NCBI GenBank assembly: GCA_016802295.1
Contig: JAESIW010000020.1
Coordinates: forward strand, 6,003,809 to 6,056,911
Length of the DNA: 53,103 bases
Source: Brachionus rotundiformis
Taxonomy: Eukaryota; Rotifera; Eurotatoria; Ploima; Brachionidae
Direction: 5' to 3'
Positions 11,200 to 22,916 of this stretch are shown piece after piece. The translations under genes and the position numbers were made by a program. The notes beneath the pieces were generated by a model that ran no database searches, was not told the origin of the DNA, and saw nothing but the letters and a program-made list of their open reading frames with translations. Numbering within the stretch: the stretch's first letter is position 1; each line of letters starts with the position of its first letter.

Positions 11200-12201
11200 T
11201 AAGAAAAAAAATGGAGTACTTTTTTTCACGATTAATTAATACTTTGTTGCCATAAGACCAAATTAATGAAGTTTTCAACATCTATACTTTTAATTTTCAA
11301 TAAGATAAATCTAATTTCCAAATTGGATTATTTAAATGTAATGCTGTCAAATTATTTCAAATAAATATGTAATCAAAACTTATTAATTTTGTACAATTTA
11401 TGTTTTTAAAATGTTATTTTTATTGTATAATTAATTTAATTTAACAAAAAAAACAAAAAATTTTCCTATTTTGATAAATTAATATACAATATAAAAATAA
11501 TTTTTCTGATGAAGATAAAAGACAAAAAATAAAGCATCAACTATACTTAAATTGATTAGGGTTAGGGTTTACCTTAAAAAACAGAAAATACAGCTTTTAT
11601 TTTTGGTAAAAAAAGATGCAACAAAGTATGCTGCACTCTGTTGCAGTATTTTTTAAATTTATTTAAATTTTGTTAGTTTTAATTTATCAAAATAGAAAGA
11701 ATTTTGTTCTGTTTATTTTTGAAATTCACAATACCTTAATCTCATAAGAAACAGACTTAAATTTTGTCAAAAAATCAGTTCTTCTTTATAAATTTAAAAT
11801 TTTTATTTCTAGATTGAAGAAAAATGATATCAAACAATCACAGATGTCATCTTATTAATTAAAATTCTTAATTTTGTAAACAATTAAATATGATTTAATG
11901 ATTTTTATCTATTATATTCTCAAAATTTTTTATTTTAGTTAAATTTACCAATTAATATAAATTTTTGTGACTTTTTTCGTTTTGTGTTTGATTAAAATAA
12001 TATTTATTCTGATTATCTTAATAATCAAATTTTAATTTAAATTTAATTATAATAAAATATTAATAATATAATTAATCGGAGATTAGAACCGAAAAATATT
12101 AAAAATTTTATTATTTAAACAAAAATAGATAAAACCATCTAGATTAACATGACTGTAGAAAAACACGTATTGGAAAAATTTGTCTAATTTGTTGAATCTC
12201 T
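11200..12201. other. AT-rich intergenic stretch with short telomere-like tract
   Basis: No gene seen. Positions 11556-11570 read TTAGGGTTAGGGTTT, two and a half copies of the common animal telomere unit, with no wider array around it. Otherwise plain AT-rich DNA and the 3' side of AP3S. Confidence 0.5.
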
Positions 12202-12887
12202 TTAATTGAGCTTGATACTTCCCAAATTTGGCAAGTCAGGCAGCTTGATGTCTTTGAATTTTTGGGTAATATTCGAAATGTTCATTTCTTTAACTGCGGT
12301 GATGGCTTTGGACTGGGTGGCTCCAATGCCAGCCTCCGATTTTTCCAATTTATTCATTTCTTCAATACGTAGAACAATTTCATTCAAATTTGTTTCCAGC
12401 ACCATACCACCCATGCACAATTCTTGCAAAATGTATTGAACTTTATCAAAATGAAATATTAAATCCAACTCGCAGACATTTTCAAAGCATTTGTCCAAAG
12501 TTTCCACAAAAACTTGAATTAAATCTAAAATTCCCAGCTCACTTTCGCTTGAATCGACACAAAATACAAAATATAATGTCGCATAATGTCTATAGATGAT
12601 TCTATAATCTGATCCGCCAATTAATCTAATATTTTTATTTAATTAAATTTAAAAAAAAATCATAAAACTCACGATCCTCCTTCTAAAAAATTGCACACAT
12701 TGTCATCACGCTTGGAAACTAATTGAAAAGTCTCTCGAATAATCTGCTGCTGCATGTCCTCGGTCTATTTTTGTACAAAATTAATCAAATTTAATTAAAT
12801 TTTAAATTATTTGTTTACATAATGCTGATAAAACTTAATCAGACGTGGTTTTCCATGATTATTAAATATAAGAATAGCTTTTATCAT
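12202..12887 (-). CDS. AP3S: AP-3 complex subunit sigma
   Basis: Three exons on the minus strand: 12887-12819, 12764-12673, 12625-12202; 194 aa, against 193 in vertebrate AP3S1/2. This is the small subunit of the AP-3 adaptor, which sorts cargo from endosomes or TGN to lysosomes and related organelles. The N-terminus MIKAILIFNNHGKPRL is the start of the longin-like sigma fold. RHYATLYFVFCVDSSE and ETLDKCFENVCELDLIFHFDKV are near-identical to the vertebrate protein, as are GGMVLETN and NKLEKSEAG, which distinguish sigma-3 from sigma-1 and sigma-2. The C-terminal extension (ITQKFKDIKLPDLPNLGS) resembles the vertebrate tail. Introns are 54 and 47 bp. The gene looks intact. Confidence 0.96.
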
Positions 12888-13037
12888 TTTGTTTCTAATA
12901 TCAAATAATTAATTTTTTCTTATTTAAAATTTTATTAAGATAATATTTTATTTTTTTTATATTTTATCGAAAATAGGATTCATAATTAAGAATTTAAGCT
13001 CTCTAGACTCAATAAGACAAAAAATAAATGACTGATT

Positions 13038-14011
13038 TTAGTTAACTGTTTCTTGAGCTTTTGAGTTTTTGTCAGCTTTTTTATCCATGGAAGCTTTTAC
13101 ATTGTTGAGGCGAGGAGCCACTGATTTTTCCATATTGACCGAATTCTGCTTGAAAAAATTTTCTTGAGCACTAGGCTGTTGTAAATTCAGAGAATTAGGC
13201 TGACCCATATTCTCTGAAATATCCATGTTCATATTTAATGGTTCTTTAAAATTCTCAATCATAAATAAAGCTTGTTCCAAATTTTGTGGCTGTAAGTTGA
13301 GTTCATTTGGTCTTTGGACATTTAAGTCGGCATTTAGTAGTGTTTGGCCAGTCTTGGAATTTTCAAGTTCGCTAAAGCTATCCTGTGGAAGAACATTGAG
13401 TTTGGATGTTGTTTCCGGCTGAATAACAATATTGGGAATTGTTGGTCTCAAATCAAGAATCTCATAATCAGTATCTTTTACACCAACTAATTTTGCATTT
13501 GGGCTTAAGCTCAAATCGAAGTCCAACGAGCCTGAGCGAAGAGTAAAATCACTACCAGATGACAGAAGTTCGGAAAATGGATCACTTTCTTGTAAAACTA
13601 AAATTGAGACCAAAATAAATTCTAATTAAACTAATTATGTGATTACTTGTGTTATTTTCAACTGTGGAGTTTTGTCTTAATGAAGCAAAATCAGAATTTT
13701 TTGATAGCTTTATAAAAAGTGGAACTAATCCGGCTACAATTGCAAATATTGTCAAAATAAAAAATATAAGGATCAGTATAATTATTTTTTTTGAAGGCCT
13801 ATCTAGTCAAATTATAAATGAATTTTATATAAGATATATATTCTATTATCTTACGAGCAGCTGTCTTTGTTTGGGGATTTGAGTTTATTCCTGTTGCTGA
13901 AATAGGGATCAATGTCCTTAAGTCTTAATTAAAATTTATAAATTAACAATAAGAATATTATTTTACTTGAAATAAAGGTTGTGTAGGAAAATTTCGGTTT
14001 TCATTGAACAT
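13038..14011 (-). CDS. Unknown single-pass membrane protein with long polar tail
   Basis: Four exons on the minus strand, 14011-13967, 13916-13855, 13798-13647, 13597-13038, predict 272 aa. A short polar N-terminus (~37 aa, MFNENRNFPTQPLFQ first) is followed by one strongly hydrophobic helix (KKIIILILIFFILTIFAIVAGLVPLFI, about residues 38-64) preceded by lysines. This suggests a type II orientation, with the C-terminal ~205 residues outside the cytosol. The tail is rich in Asn, Leu, Ser and Gln and has no cysteines in the large exon, so it is probably disordered. I do not recognise a family. Exons 2 and 3 are short and their splice sites were chosen because they are the only phase-compatible ones. 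Exon 4 is solid. Confidence 0.6.
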
Positions 14012-14639
14012 TTTAATATTTTTAAAATTAATAAAAAAATAATGAAAAATGTTTTATTTTTTGAACTATTTATTTATTTTAGCTAAGGTTTTTGAATAAA
14101 ATTTGGGCCACTTGTCATTTTGTAATATTTAGGTTCATTATTTATAATTTTCCTTAATGTTTTTACACTTTAATTTAGAGCATTTATATTAATTATCTAA
14201 TTTTAGCTGAATAACCCATATTAAATTTCTTGTTAAATTTTTTCGATTTTAAAACATACTTAATCTCAGAGATTGATATGGATAGAGTGCTTTATTAATT
14301 AGATAAAGACACAATTTGTGATTTATCATCCGACCAAGTTGACCTTAATCCAAATCAAAATATTTGAAATAAGCAAAAGGATACAATTAATTTATTAGAA
14401 TAGTTTTATTTAAAATTTTAAATTAGAAAAAATTAAATTCTTATGAAAACTAAACCTTTGAATGATTTCTTTATTGAATATTTTTTCAACTTTTTACACT
14501 AATTGGGAAAATTTCCTAAATACATTAAAATTAAAACTCTCAAATTTAGAATAACTTAAAGAAACCATTGGATTCTTAAAATTGAATTTTTATTGATAAA
14601 ATTTATTATTTATCCTTATCTATTTTTATTTTTGTTTAT
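14012..14639. other. AT-rich intergenic stretch
   Basis: Nothing recognisable on either strand. Confidence 0.5.
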
Positions 14640-16000
14640 TTTAAATAAATAAATTTAAATAAATAATTAGAATCTCTTGTGGAGGATCATGTCTTCTATG
14701 ATAGAGGGTGTTCATATCCTTTCTTAGTATCTTTTTGGCTCCGATCTGACACAGAGGTGGCTGCATCGAGTTGATCCGCAATTTTATCCAGTCGAATCTA
14801 GCCCGCCATTCAAAGACATTGAAAGAATTTGTTTTTGCTGCTTGTATGACTAGCACACAAACCTCATGAGTTTTTAATAAAATATTATTTTTTAAGTTTT
14901 TTTTATTAATTCTATAATTAGTTAAAAATGAAATAAATCATTATTTCCATGTTTAACTGTTTGCTAGTTAAACCAGTTTCTAGCCTCGCTAGTTTGTACA
15001 GTTCAATGAATAAGAAGTATAAAGGTTTATTAAACGAGTGCCTGATGGTTCTAACTGTTAGTATGCATTTATAGACCATCAGAGACAATATTAACTTAAA
15101 TTTGAACTTATCCAAATTGTCAAGCCATTGGCACAAAGTCCAAATTGGATGTATTTGATTTTCAACAATGTTATTGAAGAAAACATTTAATAAGACTGCG
15201 CTTAATAAACTGCTTTGTGGGACTCCACATTCAATTTCTTTTGTCCAAGACTCAGACTCACCAACTTTTTAGTTTGGGTTAATTTGCTATATAAAAAGCA
15301 TATGTGACAAGGTAGCAATTAAAAATTTGTGTTGGATGGTTCAAAAATTTAGTTCGAAACCTCTTTATTCATTTACCAGTGTGGTATGTAATGAGACAGA
15401 ATTACCAAGTCAAATCCTTATAAAGCTTTCGCTGAGTTTTGAAAGTCGGTTCGTAATTATATAATTTTTTAAATTCGTGAACAAAGAATTTTTGTCTTAT
15501 TTAACTTTAAATTAATTTTATATTTTTTACATTGCCTACAAGGCGTTTAATTAGATAAAAGATAAAAATAGATTTTTAATTTGTTTCAAGACAAAACTTA
15601 AATTTTTTATTAGTTAAAGTTTGAATCAGATAAAGAGTTTAGACGGGGAAAATTCAGTCTGAAATAGAAAGAATTTTAATTAAATTAAGTCTCGAATTTA
15701 AAAACTCTTTTAATTTATCGATCAATCGAGTAAAGTTTAGCTTTTGATTAAATCCAATGCCTAAAAAGTTAGCTTTATTCTACAGGTTTTAATTACTTTT
15801 ACACCTATGATACCTATCGTGTATTGCAATGAAGCTATCATAGATGGCTTCCTTCGTTAGTCAGACTAACCCACCAAATCAAACACATTGGTAATTCCAT
15901 TTTGATTATTTTGTAGACAAGTACCTCATGCCAGACTCTGTTAAATGCATTTAAAGATGGCCAGGTTCGTTAAGTATGAAATAAAGAATAATATATTGAC
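14640..16000 (-). mobile_element. Decayed non-LTR retrotransposon (RT region, family 2-like)
   Basis: On the minus strand, 15960-15850 reads NAFNRVWHEVLVYKIIKMELP, matching the RT block 'AFDKVWHEGLLYKL.KLG.P'. Further along, 15250-15150 reads IECGVPQSSLLSAVLLNVFFNNIV, matching 'GVPQGS.LSP.LFN.F.NDI'. Between them and down to ~14640 are degraded frames with stops; the two short open frames at 14641-14856 and 14918-15136 lie in the same orientation and probably belong to the relic. The YADD block was not found intact. The element is dead. Confidence 0.7.
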
Positions 16001-16400
16001 ATACTGTTAGGTAATTTTTATTAAAATCAAAGTAAATTAGATTAAACCTAATCCGAAGATGTGATATCTGATTTAAGGGATAAGATTCAATTAAATTAAA
16101 AAGAAACATAATAAAAACCTAATAATATATTGTTTAAATGAAGGGTAAATTGAAAATAAAAATTAATTTTTCAGCATATTATGCATATATGAATTTTTTT
16201 GGCAAATATGCTGATAGCATTCTATGTATCTGGAATACTAATTGCACCTGAATAAAAAAAAAATTTCTTTTCAGGTGTTTATGAGTTTTGTAAAATTTGT
16301 ACAATAGAATAGAATAAAATCTTAAAAAACCTTTTAATTTTTTTTTCTCAAAGTTAAAAGCTGGTTATGTAAATGCAACATGGTGCAACATTGATGGTTC
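16001..16400. other. Intergenic stretch
   Basis: AT-rich DNA without recognisable features between two LINE relics. Confidence 0.45.
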
Positions 16401-16690
16401 CATCAACTGTCAAAGCCTTTATCTGCGAAAATTTTACTCTAGTGTCCATTTAAGAGATCTATTTGGTATTTGTATTCTTTTTATTCTAGGAACATCACCA
16501 AGCCATCGCAGTCTTTGGTAGCTAATACATTGCTCTTCTGTAAACCTTATCATTTGACAATGTTTCAGATCTGTGTTATCCAAAACTCCTTCTCAGGCTA
16601 TCATTGTGAAAGTTGTTTTGCTATTTCTATCCAATTCAGACACTCCTCTTCTATGCATCAGCATAGCTTTTACTAAAGTGATGTATACCT
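16400..16690 (-). mobile_element. Decayed LINE C-terminal fragment (family 1), minus strand
   Basis: Read on the minus strand it gives MHRRGVSELDRNSKTTF and then QRLRWLGDVPRIKRIQIPNRSLKWTLE, the same C-terminal block seen at 6.4 kb (RLRWLGHLLRMKR.GIPS). Only this 3' part is left. Confidence 0.75.
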
Positions 16691-16708
16691 TTATTTTTGT
16701 TTGCTTGT

Positions 16709-16775
16709 CGAGCCAATGGTGTAGTGGTTCGATCAGCTACCATTCAATAGCAAAAGTGATCACTTGATCAAATAA
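16709..16775 (+). repeat. tRNA-like relic (possible SINE head)
   Basis: The stretch GCCAATGGTGTAGTGGTTCG contains a perfect match to the RNA polymerase III A-box consensus (TGGTGTAGTGG). About 20 bp on is an anticodon-loop-like CATTCAATAG. The part that should form the B box (around 16760-16772) is degraded, and no acceptor stem pairs, so this is not a functional tRNA. A tRNA-derived SINE fragment or tRNA pseudogene is the simplest reading. Confidence 0.4.
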
Positions 16776-18326
16776 AAATATATTAAAGTATCAGCCATTT
16801 TAGGATAAAAAGAATAAAGAGCAGAGTAATAGTTAAACAACAGAGTGGGGATTGGATAAATCTTGCATCAAAGACCACTTTATATTTATAATCATCAATC
16901 GTTGGAACAGAATGACTCAGTACATATCTCTCACTGAACTCAGAAAGTTGATTTGATACTGTTATTATTAATAAGTAATAACCTGGTCGAGCTAACGCTA
17001 TCTAATTCTAAAATTAGGCCAAGAAAAGACTAAGTTTAAAACAAAAAAATTTACATAATTCCTATTTTTTAAATAATTACAAATAAAAATTATTAATTAA
17101 TTAAATTCTCAATTTATTGTGTTTATTTGCTTATCAATTTAACTTTTTTTTTTCTGTTCCCCGTTAAAGGAAAGAGGTTCGCTGTACCCATTACCAGCAC
17201 CTCTAAAATGGAGTTACAAATACTGCTTCTGGGAGATACAGGGATTCAAACTGACTTGGCTCTGTCAACATATTTTAATAGTTCACAAATTCTTTCCAGT
17301 AGGTCTTCAATGTATCAAATGTATCAATTTATTTTTTTTATTAAGTAAAAAAACTGTTCGAGCTAAGGCTCCTTCAGTAAAAAAAAATTAAGCGGAAACA
17401 AAAATAATTATGTATAGGTGGTTAGTTACATAGTTATATGATAATTAGGAAAGTATGGTATAAGTTTAATGAAAAATGGTTTAAGCAAATGAGGAAAAGA
17501 AATAAAAATGTATCAAGAACAGTTTTGGGAAATAAGATTGTAGCTTTTAGAAAAATTAAGTTGAGTATGGAAGGAATTCGTCTATAGTTACATATTTCTC
17601 TAGAGTTAAATAATGACTGTTGTATCAATTAATTTTTTGTTATCTTAAAAACAAAGAAATAAAATAAAAATTTGTATCTTTTTTTTTTAATAGCAGATAA
17701 TAAATTTGGATTACATGCCAAAATTTAATAAGTATTTTAAATATGTAATATGAAGTGTAATTTCTAGCACTTAGATTAGAAATTCTTCTCAGTTTGAACA
17801 TAGTTAATTACACGTCTAAAATCGATCTTAAACAAAGAGACTTTGTTTAATCGAGCCGAGCTATTTGTACAAGAAATAAAACAACTCGTCAGTTATAAAT
17901 TCTATTCAACACATTAAGATCAAGTATCAAGATAGGCAAAGAGCAAAAAATGCTCATAAAAGTAAATGATAGAAAAACATTCGTAAATGTTCAATTAGTT
18001 CATCAAAAATATTTTTCATCTTAAATAAATTGCATAATTTGAATATTTTCTTCGTGGAAAAAGATAATTTTTTTCATATGAGAATTTTTATCTTTTCTCT
18101 TTAACAAGAAAAACACATACACACACTCACATACAAATTCTCATTTTTATTAACACCTATTCAATTAGAATAATTCAAAGGTATTTTAATTGATTACATT
18201 TTTTCCTAACTATTTCACTTCACTTGAAAATAAACAAAATATTTCCATACATAATTGTCCATATTTAATTCTAGAATTTTTAAATAAGCCAAACGTTTGT
18301 ACAAACACTCGCCAAATTGATGCACA
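16776..18326. other. Long intergenic stretch upstream of the Ser-rich gene
   Basis: No gene supported. A GC-richer patch at 17155-17310 has short open frames on both strands but no family I recognise; it may be transposon debris. A lysine-rich frame of ~48 codons at 17441-17587 (plus) starts without an ATG and was not called. An alternating CA-type tract lies at ~18114-18136. Confidence 0.45.
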
Positions 18327-19396
18327 ATGTTCAATCGTGAATCATACAAAGCCAAAGTGCGCGGACTGCTGAGGAGTCCGAGCCGACCGGCCTACAAGCA
18401 AAAAGCCGAGCTCGTCCGGCCCAAACGATGCCACTCGAACAGCTCGAGCCAAAACAAGCGCCAAATCATAGCTGTTATTGACAATTTGATACACAAGTTT
18501 AACGATAGACGCAAAGCGGCGCACTCGGGCTCCGATTCGGCCTCGTCGTCAGCGTCTAGCAGCTCGGTCGACTCGACCAAAACAATGTGCGACCAGCGCA
18601 ACATCAAAACCAGGATTAGAGACTCGCCAAGGCTAATTCTAAAGTCAACACAAAACTACATTCGTAGTTTAAAAAGGCCATGCCATTTAAATAGTCTCAA
18701 TGTGGAAAAGGAGACCAAGAGCGATATATTTTTCGACCATTTCAACTCGACCCGAGTCGAAGAGCTCGACGACTCGTCCATTCTCAAATCACTGTTAGAC
18801 TCGCAGCAATATCTGATGCTACAAAAGAGCCAGGACATTTTTGCTAAACAGAACGAATCCAGCAGCTCAGAGAACAGCAATTCTAGCTGCATTATCCACG
18901 ACTGTTCGGATGACAGCGATTCTACTTCAAATCAGACATTTGTCGAGCATTCGGACGAATCATGTCCTAATAGTGCTGAACAAGCTGACCTTACCAATGA
19001 GTCCAAATGTGACACCACTGATCAAACAGAGAGCTACAAAAATTTACTGGCACGCCTAGATGCTACTTATTTAAAATCTCCAAATTCTATTGTAAATAAA
19101 GGTAGTTTTTTTTTGTATTGAGTATTAATTTCTAATCTTTAATTATTAAAGTGCAAATACCAGATTGGATAATTGAGCTGGCAAGCTTCGAGGAAGAAAA
19201 TATACAGGTAAAGATTTGTAGACTTAATTGAATGAAAAAAATTAATATTGATACGTTTAAGTGGGAATCACTGGACATAGCGAGCCTAGAGCTGTACGAC
19301 TTAATGCTCCAGCGAATACATAAATATGAATTGATGAATTTGATACAGAGACATGAAGATTATAGAGCCAAAATGAATGAAATGTTGCTCAATTGA
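18327..19396 (+). CDS. Ser/Asp-rich protein of unknown function
   Basis: Three exons, 18327-19101, 19152-19207, 19262-19396, giving 321 aa. The N-terminus (MFNRESYKAKVRGLLRSPSR) is basic. Residues ~60-95 hold Ser runs (SGSDSASSSASSSSVDS), ~150-240 are acidic/Ser-rich. The conserved-looking parts are IIAVIDNLIHKFNDRRK (~47-63) and a C-terminal helical module encoded by exons 2-3 (VQIPDWIIELASF, then SLELYDLMLQRIHKYELMNLIQRHEDYR). No signal peptide, membrane helix or zinc-binding pattern is visible, so an intracellular, possibly nuclear, regulatory protein is the guess. Base composition of the first ~450 bp of exon 1 is clearly richer in G+C (many CG dinucleotides) than the neighbouring genes. 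I do not recognise the family. Confidence 0.75.
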
Positions 19397-19429
19397 TGAG
19401 GTTTTGCTCACTGGGACTGAGAATGCCGG

Positions 19430-19573
19430 TTTCTTTTTTAGTACAAAATTCGGCTTGATGCAGCGTGCTCCGAGAATTAGAATGCGTTATTCTGTGATTA
19501 ACCATGTTCCATTTAAAATGACTTTTTTTGCTGTTTTTGTTTAGCCAAATTCCATTATTGTTTTGTTATTGTT
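19430..19573 (+). repeat. 144-bp repeat, copy 1 (inverted copy at 25540-25683)
   Basis: Starting 34 bp after the stop codon of the Ser-rich gene, this segment recurs in reverse complement at 25540-25683 with about seven mismatches by hand alignment (~95% identity). It probably lies in the 3' UTR. No coding sense is apparent. Confidence 0.85.
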
Positions 19574-19649
19574 ACTTTAAAATTTAAAAATCATAAACTT
19601 TTTCTTGAAAATAAACAAAAAAAAACCAAATTATAAATAAATTTATCTT

Positions 19650-20500
19650 GTGATCAAAAGTATAATAATTAATACTTTATTACTGCTATTTATAGCAAGT
19701 GAGACATTCAGTGGAATAATTTTGGGAAGGATCAGAGCTTCCTTGGATTCTATACTTAGAGAAGAACAAGCAGGATTTAGAAGAGGTAGATGATTTATAG
19801 ACCTGATATTTACGCCAAGGAACATCATAAAACAAATTCTAGGCTGGAATGGAATGGTCCGATGTTCCTGAACTTCGTCGACTTCAAGAAGGCCTTTGAT
19901 AATATAAACAGGGAATGATAACAAAAAAAATCGAAATAAATGGGGAGAAAACAAAAGTAAAGATGATAGATGGTACCAAATTGAGTGTCTGAGTGAATTC
20001 ATATACTTTGGAAGTATCATAAGCGAAACAATAGGAACGCATTAAGAAACATTAAGAATAGACTTGCAAAAGCAAAAGGAGTATTTGTTACACTCAAACC
20101 AGTATGGAAGTCAAAGTACTACAGCAAGGATACAAAAATCAAGATATAAAACAACACTAATCCATGGAAGCGAATTCTGGGGAATGTCAGAGTTGGATAG
20201 AAAAAGCTTAAACACTGGCATGAAGGACCAAGTTAGAACCATTGAGTCAAAGCAAAGAGTATAAAAGACTGTGATGGTTTGGACATATAGAATGAAAGGA
20301 ACACGATTACCAAACAGTGCCTTTCAATCATCATAAATCAGAGGCGACGTAAGACAGGATGATCAGCAGTGACATGGAGATCATAAATCAATAAGGAGCT
20401 TGTCTATATGAAGATGGCATGTGGTTGCAAAGCTAAATGCAAAGTATGAAATCGCCTTGAAATTGTAATGCTCCACAAGGACATGATATGGAAAAAATTT
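19650..20500 (+). mobile_element. Decayed non-LTR retrotransposon (family 1)
   Basis: Pieces in order: LGRIRASLDSILREEQAGFRRGR (RT block 1-2, intact relatives read LREEQAGFR.GR), FTPRNIIKQ, then FVDFKKAFDNI in a shifted frame, then a jump to INGEKTKVKMIDG, QIECLSEFIYFGSIISE, KPVWKSKYYSKDTKIK, TLIHGSEFWGMSELDRK and the C-terminal VTWRS..NKEL. Internal deletions and frameshifts throughout; not functional. A 125-codon minus-strand frame here is a shadow. Confidence 0.85.
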
Positions 20501-21379
20501 ATTTAGGATAAAGATCAAATGATTAAAACCAATCTTTGAATTGAATGGAATTCAGCAAATCGGGTCCATTTTAATTAATACAATAGATTCACATCATTCT
20601 ATCTTAACATATGTCTTGAGCAAATCAACGATTGAATCTTGGTTACATATACTTTTTTAAGTCAAGGTTTGCTTTATTAAATTTAAGTCTAATTACGATT
20701 TATAAAGTATCAATTTTCAATTAGCTTTTAGCAAAAAAAATAAAACTATTGAACTTTTAATATGTTAAATTGTTATAAATAAAATACTAATTTATTAATA
20801 AAATTAATTCGACATAAATTTTTTTTGTTGTAGTTTTATGTTTTTTGACATTTTATTTAATAATTTGTTTAATTTAATTTTTCTTAGCTAATTTAATAAA
20901 TCAAAATTGATCTTTGTCTTTTGTGACAAATTAGATGAAATTTAAATGGGTTCTTCGAAACAATTTTACCAAAATAAAAACATAACTAGTTATTTTTTAG
21001 TTTATCTATAAGCTAAAATTAGAATCGCAATTTCACTGCATTCTAATTTGAAAAAAAGAAAAGATAATGCATCAAAAAAATAAAGAAAAAAACAAATTTT
21101 TTTTAAATGTGATTTTAAAAATAGAAAAATTTCAAGATAGGTAATCTAGGTCTAATTCCTAATCAAGCTTGACGTGAAATTAATTAAAAAATTTGAATCA
21201 ATATTGCTCTTAATTTTCTACTTTAAGCTTATTTTAAAATAAAATTTAAATTTTTTTATTCTAAAAATTTGTTCACCTTCTTTAAAGGTGGCTTTATTGG
21301 AAAAATTAAAAAAAAACAAACACCTCTGAGTTTGATCTTGGCCTCAGACGGCATATCATAGCCTAAAATTGTATATTTT
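20501..21379. other. AT-rich intergenic stretch
   Basis: Nothing recognisable apart from the 3' side of TIMM22. Confidence 0.5.
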
Positions 21380-22073
21380 TTAATGCCTTGACATAAGAAC
21401 ATATTCGATAGCCAGCGAAAATAGTCCAAAGCCGACCCCTCCGTAAATTGCAGGTTTAAGACCAGCTCTTAGACCGAGAGTTCCTCCAGTCAAAAATCCT
21501 GACATCAAGCCATTGTAAAGATCTGTTTTTCCTCTATAAGACTCTATATTGCATTCGAATGCACTGAACATAATGCCCAGAATGGCAAAGTTTTTGCCAG
21601 TTGACCAAGCTCTTGTTCTCATTTCGATAGCTATTTCTTTTATAGTGGGAATTTTATTCGGATTAATAGTGTACATCGGATCGACACTAGCTGTAAAAAT
21701 ACCAAAAATAGCGCCCATGCCCAAGCCTTAAATACCAAGCTAGCAATAATTTCAATTAAATTTGTTTGTAAATATTTCAAATCACCTCCTATTCCACTAA
21801 TTAAGCATTTAAAAGGACAACTTTCCATCGCTGCCATGATCATTTTTTCCTGCGCGCCGATTCCTCCACCTATTTGCTGTGGATGTAGGTCTATCAGCCA
21901 AATTTATTAAGAAAAATCAAATATCCTATTTAATTAAATTTACAGTATGTTGACTGCTTGTTGGGTCCGATTAAGCGGTTAATAAACAAATTGAATGTTA
22001 ATTCTCTGTCCTGTGTTAAATTGCCACCATTTGGATCTTCTGACGGCATTTGTTGACTCTGAGCCGAGTTCAT
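21380..22073 (-). CDS. TIMM22: Mitochondrial inner membrane translocase subunit Tim22
   Basis: Three exons on the minus strand: 22073-21944, 21890-21786, 21726-21380; 193 aa (human 194). Channel-forming core of the TIM22 complex, which inserts multi-spanning carrier proteins into the mitochondrial inner membrane. MNSAQSQQMPSEDP starts a polar N-terminus. The Tim17/22/23 fold follows: MESCPFKCLISGIGGLGMGAIFGIFTASVDP (first helix with its cysteines), AWSTGKNFAILGIMFSAFECNIESYRGKTD (helix 2 with the conserved ECxIESYRG), and two Gly-rich helices (SGFLTGGTLGLRAGLKPAIYGGVGFG). The length and the G-x3-G spacing fit the family. Alternatives (Tim17 or Tim23) are unlikely because of the ESYRG motif. 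Confidence 0.94.
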
Positions 22074-22690
22074 TTTTTAAACTTTTTTAATTTATTTATT
22101 TAACAATATGAAAAAAAAATCCAGATTTTTTAAATTTTTAATGAATTTTTTTCAAAAATTAAGTATTTTTTAAAAGCTAAGCTGAAATTTATTGCTAAAA
22201 AATTTTCTGAATGCATACATAAGTTGTTATTTTAAAAATTTGTTTGTACCATGTTAAAAATGTGTCTTATTATGAAATATTTCTTTTGATTTAATAAAAA
22301 AATAATAATTAAATAAAAATAATAATTTTAATTGCTATTATCTATCCATTTTTGAGCATTTCCATTTATTTTGATGGTTGATATCTAAAATTATCTTAAT
22401 GGTTAAAATGATTTGCCAAGCAGGTTATCTTGCGCCATTACCAAATTACAAGACGAAGAAAATTCTTTTTCAAATCCATTATTTAGAATTTAATAATTAA
22501 AATCAATAATTAAAATCTATTAGTTTTTAGATTTTTGCCAAAAAATATCAAAAAGAGGAAGAATAATTGAAGAAATTGATATATTTATTATTTTTAAAGC
22601 CTTCAACTGCTAATTTAACTTTAATGATACATTTTTTAAGTCAAGATTAGAAATAAAATTTTAAAATTCAATTCAAATCAACCTAAAATT
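22074..22690. other. AT-rich intergenic stretch
   Basis: Upstream of TIMM22; no recognisable feature. Confidence 0.45.
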
Positions 22691-22691
22691 A

Positions 22692-22916
22692 TTAACACTG
22701 GAAAGCCCGAGGGGTTTTTAAGACCCCTTTTTACATATAATATAAACTTGAATATTATCTCAAAGAAATAAAGTTATCAAAAATTACTCAAAGAAACTAA
22801 AATTAAACTTGTAATATTTAAATTTTTTAATCATGTTTTAAATAAGTTTTTTCTATATCCTTTGATATTTTTATTTTAAATTTTTGTAATTAATCAGCCG
22901 GGCTTTCTAGTGTTAA
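22692..22916. mobile_element. MITE with TTAA target duplication (piggyBac-like)
   Basis: The 217-bp element at 22696-22912 is bounded by TTAA on both sides (22692-22695 and 22913-22916). Its ends are inverted repeats: CACTGGAAAGCCCGAG on the left and, read inward from the right, CACTAGAAAGCCCGGC (13 of the first 14 positions agree). A second small palindrome (GGGGT...ACCCC) lies just inside the left end. There is no coding. TTAA duplication plus a CACT-type terminus is characteristic of the piggyBac superfamily, so this is most likely a non-autonomous derivative moved in trans. Confidence 0.8.

Noticed and set aside
12206..12599. Plus-strand open frames opposite AP3S
   Set aside because: Antisense shadows of a well-conserved coding exon.
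17441..17587. Lys/Arg-rich open frame of ~48 codons on the plus strand
   Set aside because: No ATG at its head, no splice partner, and composition expected of A-rich DNA.
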